Source: Caulobacter sp. B11
GTDB lineage: Bacteria; Pseudomonadota; Alphaproteobacteria; Caulobacterales; Caulobacteraceae
Length of the DNA stretch: 5,453 nt
Reading direction: 5' to 3'
Assembly (NCBI RefSeq): GCF_002737765.1
Contig: NZ_PEGG01000113.1
Location: forward strand, 1 to 5,453
Shown here: in pieces, positions 1 through 4,106 of the stretch
How positions within the stretch are numbered: the first letter of the stretch is position 1
Layout of the letters: the number at the start of each line of letters is the position of its first letter
The notes under the pieces: model-generated
What the model was told of the DNA's origin: nothing
The model's input: only the letters and a program-made list of their open reading frames with translations
The model's database searches: none
Translations under genes and position numbers: made by a program

Positions 1-567
1 TACGCCGCCGACGAGGAAATCTACGCCCAGGACGAGGATAGCGACTTCGTCTATCGCGTCGTGCGCGGCGCGGTGCGCACCAGCCGTCTGCTTCGCGACG
101 GCCGGCGCCAGATCGGCGATTTCTATTATGCCGGCGACGTCTTCGGCCTTGAGCCGGGCGAGCAGCACCGCTTCACCGCCGAGGCCCTGATCGACAGCGA
201 GATCCTGATGATCAGGCGCTCGGCCTCCAACGCTTTCAGCGCCGATAGCGCGGATCTGGAGCGCATGCTGTGGACCGCGACGGCGCAGGAACTGGCCCGC
301 ACCCAGGAGCATCTGATGCTGCTGGCCCGCAAGACGGCGCGGGAAAAGGTCGCCAGCTTCATGCTCGACCTGGCTCAGCGCAACGCGGCCGAGGTCACGG
401 TCCTGCCCATGGGTCGCCAAGACATGGCCGACTATCTGGGCCTGACCATCGAAACGGTCTCGCGCACCCTGACCTGCCTTCAGGCCGAGGGCCTGATCGA
501 GTTCTTCGGCAGCCGCCGCTTCTGCGTGCGCGGCGCCTCGCGCTTGGCCCGCATGGTGGTCTGCTAA
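1..567 (+). CDS. fixK: FixK, CRP/FNR-family transcriptional regulator (5' end cut by window)
   Basis: The reading frame is open from base 1, so the ATG-less start at 61 is only an internal GTG; 188 residues are visible and roughly the first 30-50 are missing. Visible residues 1-70 are the end of a cyclic-nucleotide-binding-like beta-roll, with the FixK-typical stretches DGRRQI (33-38) and GDVFGLEPGE (45-54). Residues about 80-118 look like the dimerisation helix, and 135-168 form a winged helix-turn-helix. The recognition helix reads IETVSR, with Glu151, Ser154 and Arg155 matching the E-x-x-S-R set by which FNR-type proteins read TTGA half-sites. FixK proteins are cytoplasmic dimers that activate microaerobic genes and are themselves activated by phosphorylated FixJ. 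Adjacent fixL and fixJ support the name. Cysteines occur at 159, 175 and 188 (last residue); whether an N-terminal cysteine cluster exists cannot be seen. FixK rather than Fnr/FnrN is favoured by context and by the DGRRQI and VFGLE stretches. Confidence 0.9.
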   Translation, partial: YAADEEIYAQDEDSDFVYRVVRGAVRTSRLLRDGRRQIGDFYYAGDVFGLEPGEQHRFTAEALIDSEILMIRRSASNAFSADSADLERMLWTATAQELARTQEHLMLLARKTAREKVASFMLDLAQRNAAEVTVLPMGRQDMADYLGLTIETVSRTLTCLQAEGLIEFFGSRRFCVRGASRLARMVVC

Positions 568-574
568 ACCTTCC

Positions 575-608
575 GCACGGCACTTTACGGTAGAGTGATC
601 GGCCGTGC
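575..608 (+). repeat. Inverted repeat just after fixK
   Basis: GCACGGC (575-581) is the exact reverse complement of GCCGTGC (602-608). Inside it, ACT (582-584) can pair with AGT (594-596), leaving a five-base bulge at 597-601. It begins 8 bases after the fixK stop. No T-run follows, so it is not a convincing intrinsic terminator. It could stabilise the 3' end of a fixK transcript, attenuate, or be chance in GC-rich DNA. Confidence 0.35.
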
Positions 609-610
609 TA

Positions 611-635
611 TTCCTCCATCCAGTCGATGGAGGAA
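611..635 (+). promoter_or_regulatory. Perfect hairpin covering the fixL start and Shine-Dalgarno
   Basis: TTCCTCCATC (611-620) and GATGGAGGAA (626-635) are exact reverse complements separated by only five bases, giving a perfect 10-bp stem. The right arm holds both the ATG at 627 and the GGAGGA (629-634) that would serve a TTG start at 642. In RNA the stem would bury the ribosome-binding site. There is no following T-run, so a translational role is more likely than termination. The pairing is seen directly; the regulatory role is inference. Confidence 0.5.
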
Positions 636-2123
636 CGGAACTTGAGTCGCCAGCGCGCCACAAGCGGACCCTGGAGCGCCCGAAGCTCGTCCCTGCCGGC
701 GTTTTCGGCCTATGTCGCCGCGGTCGTGGGCGCATTTGTCGCCTTCGGACTCTGGCGGCTGATCGACGACCAGCTCGGCGATCGCACCATGCTGCTCATC
801 GCGGCGCCCGTGGTCCTGTTGGCCGCCGCCCTGGGCGGCTTGCGGCCCGCCCTGCTCGCCACCGCCCTGGCTCTGGTCGCCAGCGCCATCCGCCTGGGCC
901 CTGGCGTCGCCAGCAGCCCGGCCAACATGATGGACGGGGTCGTATTCCTGATCCTCGGCCCCATCGTCGGCCTGGCCGGGGATCAGCTTCGCCGCAATAG
1001 CGCCGAGGCAGCGAGCAAACAGGCCCACCTGCAGTCGATCCTCGACACCGTCCCCGAGGCGATGATCGTCATCGACGAAAAGGGGATCATCCGCTCGTTC
1101 AGCGCCGCCGCCGTGCGGCTGTTCGGCTGGACCCCCGACGAGGCCATCGGCCGCAATATCAGCGTCATGATGCCCACGCCCTACCGCACCGAACATGACG
1201 GCTATCTGGCCCGCTATGCCGCCACCGGCGAGCGCCGGATCATCGGCATCGGCCGCATCGTGGTGGGCGAGCGCAAGGATGGCTCGACCTTCCCCATGGA
1301 GCTCGCGGTCGGCGAGGCCTATGCCGGGCGCGACCGCTTCTTCACCGGCTTCATCCGCGACCTGACCGAACGCCAGGACCAGGATTTGCGCCTGCAGGCC
1401 CTGCAGGCCGAGCTGATACACGTCTCGCGTCTCACCGCCATGGGCGAGATGGCCGCGGCCCTGGCCCATGAATTGAACCAACCCCTGTCGGCGATCGCCA
1501 ACTATATGAAGGGCTCGGTCACCCTGCTGGCGGCCGCCGAGCCGGACCTGGCCCGTCTGAGCGACGCCTTGAACCGGGCCGGCGACCAGGCCTTGCGGGC
1601 CGGCGAGATCATCAAGCGACTGCGGGAGTTCGTGGCCAAGGGCGAGACCGAGCACACGATCGAGGACGTCGGCAAACTTCTGGAGGAGGCCAGCGCCCTG
1701 GCCCTGGTCGGGGCGAGGGAATCGAGCCTGCGGGTCTCCTTGCGCCTGACGCGGGTGGAACCGGTGATCGTTGATCGGGTCCAGATCCAGCAGGTGGCCC
1801 TGAACCTGATCCGCAACGCCATCGAGGCGATGGCCGGCTCGGAGACCAAGGAACTGACCATCTCCGTCGCGGCGAACCCGGACGGCATGGCCCAGGTCGA
1901 GATCATCGACAGCGGCCCGGGTCTGGCCCCTGAAATGATCGATCGCCTCTTCCAGCCCTTTGTCAGCAGCAAGTCCTCGGGCCTGGGGGTGGGCCTGTCG
2001 ATCTGTCGAACCATCATCGACGCCCACGGCGGACGCATCTGGGCGCGCGGAAATCCACAGGGCGGCGCGACCTTCGCCTTCACCCTGCCCTTCGCAACCA
2101 CGGAAACCGCTCATGTCGACTAG
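627..2123 (+). CDS. fixL: FixL, oxygen-sensing haem-PAS sensor histidine kinase
   Basis: 498 residues if ATG 627 is used, close to the usual membrane-bound FixL length. Four hydrophobic segments (about 24-44, 54-70, 73-90, 104-119) form an N-terminal membrane module like that of Sinorhizobium FixL. A PAS domain follows at about 135-250. His190 in EHDGY aligns with the proximal haem ligand His200 of Bradyrhizobium FixL; Arg196 and Arg210 (GIGR) match its Arg206 and Arg220, the latter central to oxygen signalling. The position of its His214 is Arg204 here. The kinase core follows: phosphorylated His281 in AHELNQP, N-box Asn397 in [16 protein letters not shown] at 428-433, LFQPF at 441-445 and GLGVGLS at 452-458. 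With oxygen unbound, FixL autophosphorylates and passes phosphate to FixJ. Start is uncertain: ATG 627 has no Shine-Dalgarno, whereas TTG 642 has GGAGGA seven bases upstream and would give 493 residues. Numbering here uses ATG 627. Confidence 0.95.
   Translation: MEERNLSRQRATSGPWSARSSSLPAFSAYVAAVVGAFVAFGLWRLIDDQLGDRTMLLIAAPVVLLAAALGGLRPALLATALALVASAIRLGPGVASSPANMMDGVVFLILGPIVGLAGDQLRRNSAEAASKQAHLQSILDTVPEAMIVIDEKGIIRSFSAAAVRLFGWTPDEAIGRNISVMMPTPYRTEHDGYLARYAATGERRIIGIGRIVVGERKDGSTFPMELAVGEAYAGRDRFFTGFIRDLTERQDQDLRLQALQAELIHVSRLTAMGEMAAALAHELNQPLSAIANYMKGSVTLLAAAEPDLARLSDALNRAGDQALRAGEIIKRLREFVAKGETEHTIEDVGKLLEEASALALVGARESSLRVSLRLTRVEPVIVDRVQIQQVALNLIRNAIEAMAGSETKELTISVAANPDGMAQVEIIDSGPGLAPEMIDRLFQPFVSSKSSGLGVGLSICRTIIDAHGGRIWARGNPQGGATFAFTLPFATTETAHVD
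629..644 (+). promoter_or_regulatory. Strong Shine-Dalgarno and alternative TTG start of fixL
   Basis: GGAGGA at 629-634 sits seven bases before an in-frame TTG at 642-644. This is the best ribosome-binding site near fixL and lies inside the coding frame of the upstream ATG 627, which has only pyrimidine-rich sequence before it. The mature protein may therefore begin at TTG 642. Confidence 0.5.
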
Positions 2124-2721
2124 CCCGACCGTTCATGTGATCGACGACGACGTGGCGATGCGCCACTCCCTGGCCTTCATCCTCGAGGTCAACGGTTTCG
2201 AGGTCGTGGCGCATGAGACCGCCGACGCGTTCCTGGCCGCCCCGGCGGCCGCGGAAGGCAGCTGCATCGTCACCGACATCCGCATGCCCGGAACCTCGGG
2301 CCTCGAATTGGTCCGGCATCTGAACGCCCGGGACGGCCGTTACGCCGTGATCGTCATGACCGGTCATGGCGACGTGCCCCTGGCGGTCGAGGCGATGAAG
2401 AGCGGGGCCTTGGACTTCATCGAAAAGCCCTTCTCCGACGACATCCTGCTGCGCGCTGTCCGCGCGGCCCTGGAGCGGCGGCCGGCTCAGGCCGGCGGCG
2501 ATGACGCCCGGCGCGAGGCCGAGACGCGGATGGCCGGCCTGACGCCGCGCGAACGCGACGTCTTGCTCGGCGTTGCTGCGGGCAAGTCCAACAAGGTCAT
2601 CGCCCTGGAACTCGACATCAGTCCCCGCACGGTCGAGGTCTATCGCGCCAACCTGATGACCAAGACCGGAGCGCGCAGTATCGCCGACCTGATGCGGCTG
2701 GCCATGGCGGTTGGTCTCTAG
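2113..2721 (+). CDS. fixJ: FixJ, two-component response regulator
   Basis: 202 residues, nearly the same as Sinorhizobium FixJ. Residues 5-125 are a receiver domain: acidic Asp11-Asp13 in VIDDD, phospho-acceptor Asp55 in VTDIRMPG, Thr83 in MTGHGDV, and Lys105 in IEKPF. After a linker (about 124-140), residues 142-199 form a LuxR/NarL-type DNA-binding domain with [17 protein letters not shown] and [13 protein letters not shown]. Phosphorylation by FixL relieves receiver inhibition and lets FixJ activate fixK (known for the family). The frame is open upstream to 1960, but ATG 2113 gives the canonical receiver start. It overlaps the fixL stop (2121-2123) by 11 bases, and only a weak CGGAAA precedes it, so translation is probably coupled to fixL. 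No hairpin with a T-run follows the stop. Confidence 0.95.
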   Translation: MSTSPTVHVIDDDVAMRHSLAFILEVNGFEVVAHETADAFLAAPAAAEGSCIVTDIRMPGTSGLELVRHLNARDGRYAVIVMTGHGDVPLAVEAMKSGALDFIEKPFSDDILLRAVRAALERRPAQAGGDDARREAETRMAGLTPRERDVLLGVAAGKSNKVIALELDISPRTVEVYRANLMTKTGARSIADLMRLAMAVGL

Positions 2722-2849
2722 ATCCGGCGAAAGCCCCAGACCCGAACCCTGAGTTTCGCGGCCGCGCCTCGCGCGTGACCGAGCGATTGGCCAAAGCGCT
2801 GGGGAAAGCCTGTCGGATACCTCCGCACGGGATCACTTCCCCCAGTCAT

Positions 2850-2863
2850 TTGCGCCATATCAA
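2850..2863 (+). promoter_or_regulatory. FixK/FNR-type box upstream of the receiver gene
   Basis: TTGCGCCATATCAA fits the FixK consensus TTG(A/C)-N6-(T/G)CAA exactly; the right half ATCAA also matches the FNR half-site in full. Its centre is at 2856.5. CACAAT at 2885-2890 would lie at -13 to -8 if transcription starts near 2898, which puts the box at -41.5, the class II activation position for FNR-family proteins. The visible fixK product carries the matching recognition residues. Binding itself is inferred. Confidence 0.65.
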
Positions 2864-2884
2864 GGCCGCTTCTCCGCCAGCCGT

Positions 2885-2890
2885 CACAAT
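2885..2890 (+). promoter_or_regulatory. Candidate -10 element of the receiver gene
   Basis: CACAAT matches TATAAT at four of six positions and lies at the distance from the FixK box expected for a class II promoter. The predicted start near 2898 leaves a leader of about 34 bases to GTG 2932, or 19 to TTG 2917. Confidence 0.4.
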
Positions 2891-2931
2891 GCCCTCGGCG
2901 AGTTTCTGGCCCTGAATTGAACGGACCCGAC

Positions 2932-3300
2932 GTGGCCCCTGGCGACACCATCATCCTGCTTGATGACGACGACGCCGTACGCGAGGCGGTCAGTTTCGCC
3001 CTGGAAACCCACGGCTATCAGGTACGGGCCTTCGCGCATCCCCGCGACCTGCCGCCCATCGCGGACCTGGCCGCCGCCGCCTGCCTGATCATCGACCAGG
3101 TCCTGCCGGGCGAAAACGGTCTGGCTCTGCTGGCGCGTCTGCGCGATCATGCGGTGAAGAGCCCCGCCATCCTGATCACCACCAGCCCGCCGCCGGCTAT
3201 GCAGGAGGTCGCCGACCAACTGGCGGCCGTGATCGTCGAAAAGCCTCTGCTGGGGAATCAGTTGTTCGCGGTCGTCGATCGCCTTCTCGCCGAGAGCTGA
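2932..3300 (+). CDS. Stand-alone receiver-domain protein, FixT-like candidate
   Basis: 122 residues from GTG 2932, comprising one receiver domain with no output domain. Numbered from the alternative TTG 2917 (127 residues): acidic Asp16-Asp19 in LLDDDD, phospho-acceptor Asp60 in LIIDQVLPG, Thr88 in LITTS and Lys109 in VEKPLL, so all phosphorylation residues are present. GTG 2932 is preferred because ACGGA (2921-2925) lies six bases before it and it gives the same N-terminal length as FixJ; TTG 2917 has no Shine-Dalgarno. Location after fixLJ and behind a FixK box suggests a feedback partner of FixL. Caulobacter FixT is a single-domain receiver that inhibits FixL, but the Fe-S form described needs several cysteines, and only Cys56 is present here. 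It may be a phosphate sink or competitor of FixJ instead. The receiver fold is certain, the role is not. Confidence 0.85.
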   Translation: MAPGDTIILLDDDDAVREAVSFALETHGYQVRAFAHPRDLPPIADLAAAACLIIDQVLPGENGLALLARLRDHAVKSPAILITTSPPPAMQEVADQLAAVIVEKPLLGNQLFAVVDRLLAES

Positions 3301-3307
3301 ACACCAA

Positions 3308-3339
3308 AAGGCCTCGGCGGAGGGGTCCACCGAGGCCTT
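3308..3339. terminator. Perfect stem-loop between converging genes, probable bidirectional terminator
   Basis: AAGGCCTCGG (3308-3317) and CCGAGGCCTT (3330-3339) are exact reverse complements around a 12-base loop. The repeat starts eight bases after the receiver stop and ends 23 bases from the ompW stop codon on the other strand. Read on the minus strand the stem runs into TTTT (3309-3306), so it fits best as the ompW terminator. On the plus strand the following T-run is poor, but it may still stop the receiver transcript. Confidence 0.75.
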
Positions 3340-3350
3340 CAAGCCTTCAA
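3335..3350. repeat. Tandem 8-bp repeat beside the terminator
   Basis: GCCTTCAA occurs twice without a gap, at 3335-3342 and 3343-3350, overlapping the right arm of the terminator stem. It is probably a small local duplication with no assigned role. Confidence 0.5.
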
Positions 3351-3362
3351 TCCGTACGGTGA

Positions 3363-4007
3363 CTAGAACCGGCGGCTAAGGCCAATCGACGCCACCAGCG
3401 GGTCGAGCTCAACCTTCGACTTCAGAGCGCCGCCGTTGATCTTGGCGTCGGTTTCGAACCAGACCTTCTTGACGTCCAGGTTGGCCGACCACGGCCCCTG
3501 GATCGCCACGTCGACACCGGCTTGCAGGGCGTAGCCCACGCCATTGTCGAGATCGACGGTGAAGCCGTTCTTGTCTTCGCCGCTATAGAACAGCATGAAA
3601 TTGATCCCGGCCCCGACATAGGGGCTGACGCGGGCGGCGGGCAGCGGGTGGTACTGCAGGGTGATGACCGGCGGCAGGACCCAGGTCTCGTGAACCAGAA
3701 CGTCGGTCGCGGGTCCCTTGGCCGTAATGTCATGCTGCGTCGTGCCCAGGATGGCCTCGACGGCGACCTTGTCGCTCAGGAAATAGGTGAAGCCGAGCGT
3801 CGGCATGACGTCATTGCCAACATCAGCGTGCAGGCCCGTGGCGGCGCCGGCGGCAGTGAGGATCGGCGCGTTCTCATCCGGCGCGACTTCGGTCGCGCGC
3901 AGATGAACAATCAACTGCCCCTTGGTCTTCGGCTGGAAGTCTGCAGCCTGAGCGGCTCCAGCCAGCATCGCCATGGAAAGCATCGTCGTCGTGATCAGGT
4001 ATTTCAT
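3363..4007 (-). CDS. ompW: OmpW-family outer-membrane beta-barrel protein
   Basis: 214 residues, normal for the family. A signal peptide covers residues 1-21: MKYLITT, a hydrophobic stretch, then cleavage after AQA before ADF. The mature part alternates polar and hydrophobic residues as in an eight-stranded barrel. The family-typical segments are PTLGFTYFLSDKVAVEAILG (about 69-88), LPPVITLQYHP, and SPYVGAGINFMLFY; it ends in SIGLSRRF, with the terminal Phe used by outer-membrane assembly machinery. OmpW proteins form narrow hydrophobic channels in the outer membrane; E. coli ompW responds to FNR and oxygen. ATG 4007 is supported by AAGGGGA (4021-4015) seven bases upstream. A FixK-type box lies 74 bases upstream of the start. 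The natural substrate cannot be told from sequence. The symbol is a family name and orthology to E. coli OmpW is not shown. Confidence 0.9.
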   Translation of the reverse strand: MKYLITTTMLSMAMLAGAAQAADFQPKTKGQLIVHLRATEVAPDENAPILTAAGAATGLHADVGNDVMPTLGFTYFLSDKVAVEAILGTTQHDITAKGPATDVLVHETWVLPPVITLQYHPLPAARVSPYVGAGINFMLFYSGEDKNGFTVDLDNGVGYALQAGVDVAIQGPWSANLDVKKVWFETDAKINGGALKSKVELDPLVASIGLSRRF

Positions 4008-4106
4008 GGTCTTATCCCCTTCTTTGTATCGCTTTCGCTTTACAGCCAGGAAGCTTTACGACCTTCCGAAGCCAGATAACTTGACCTGCCTCAACTTATT
4101 CGAAAT
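4008..4106 (-). promoter_or_regulatory. ompW upstream region (between hemN and ompW)
   Basis: This 99-base gap lies before ompW and after the hemN stop, both on the minus strand. It is visibly richer in A and T than its surroundings. It contains the FixK-type box at 4081-4094 and the ompW Shine-Dalgarno at 4015-4021. No terminator with a T-run is seen after hemN, so hemN transcripts may run into ompW. A class II start would fall near 4046, but the hexamer at 4058-4053 (TAAAGC) is only a weak -10 match. Confidence 0.55.
4081..4094 (-). promoter_or_regulatory. FixK/FNR-type box upstream of ompW
   Basis: TTGACCTGCCTCAA on the plus strand (TTGAGGCAGGTCAA read toward ompW) fits TTG(A/C)-N6-(T/G)CAA with symmetric TTGA and TCAA ends. 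It lies 12 bases after the hemN stop and 74 bases before the ompW start, so ompW is the obvious target. It matches the E-x-x-S-R recognition helix of the FixK in this window. Activation rather than repression is inferred; the -10 element is not clear. Confidence 0.6.

Larger units (their letters stand above)
2722..2931. other. fixJ-receiver intergenic region
   Basis: This 210-base gap has no convincing gene. The only open frame of note, from GTG 2775 to TGA 2913-2915 (46 codons), has no Shine-Dalgarno and runs through the FixK-type box. No terminator-like hairpin with a T-run is seen after fixJ, so read-through into the receiver gene is possible. The downstream half holds a FixK box and a -10-like hexamer. 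TTGGCCAA at 2787-2794 is a short palindrome without a loop and has no assigned role. Confidence 0.6.

Noticed and set aside
1960..2112. An upstream extension of the fixJ frame.
   Set aside because: It lies within the FixL ATP-binding domain, its residues resemble no receiver, and ATG 2113 gives the standard FixJ length.
585..2114. A 509-codon open frame on the minus strand opposite fixL.
   Set aside because: Its composition is low-complexity and Gly/Asp/Gln/Ala-rich, typical of the antisense frame of a GC-rich gene. The plus strand encodes a full FixL with all motifs.
2775..2915. A 46-codon GTG-started open frame ending just before the receiver gene, or its internal ATG at 2889 as a short upstream ORF.
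   Set aside because: No ribosome-binding site, no recognisable motif, and it overlaps the FixK box and -10 element. The short ATG version is possible but unsupported.
4049..4067. A short GGAAG/CTTCC inverted repeat between hemN and ompW, considered as a hemN terminator.
   Set aside because: The stem is only five base pairs with no T-run on the minus strand.
3522..4079. A 185-codon plus-strand frame opposite ompW.
   Set aside because: It is a shadow of the antisense OmpW gene, which has a signal peptide, a good Shine-Dalgarno and family motifs.
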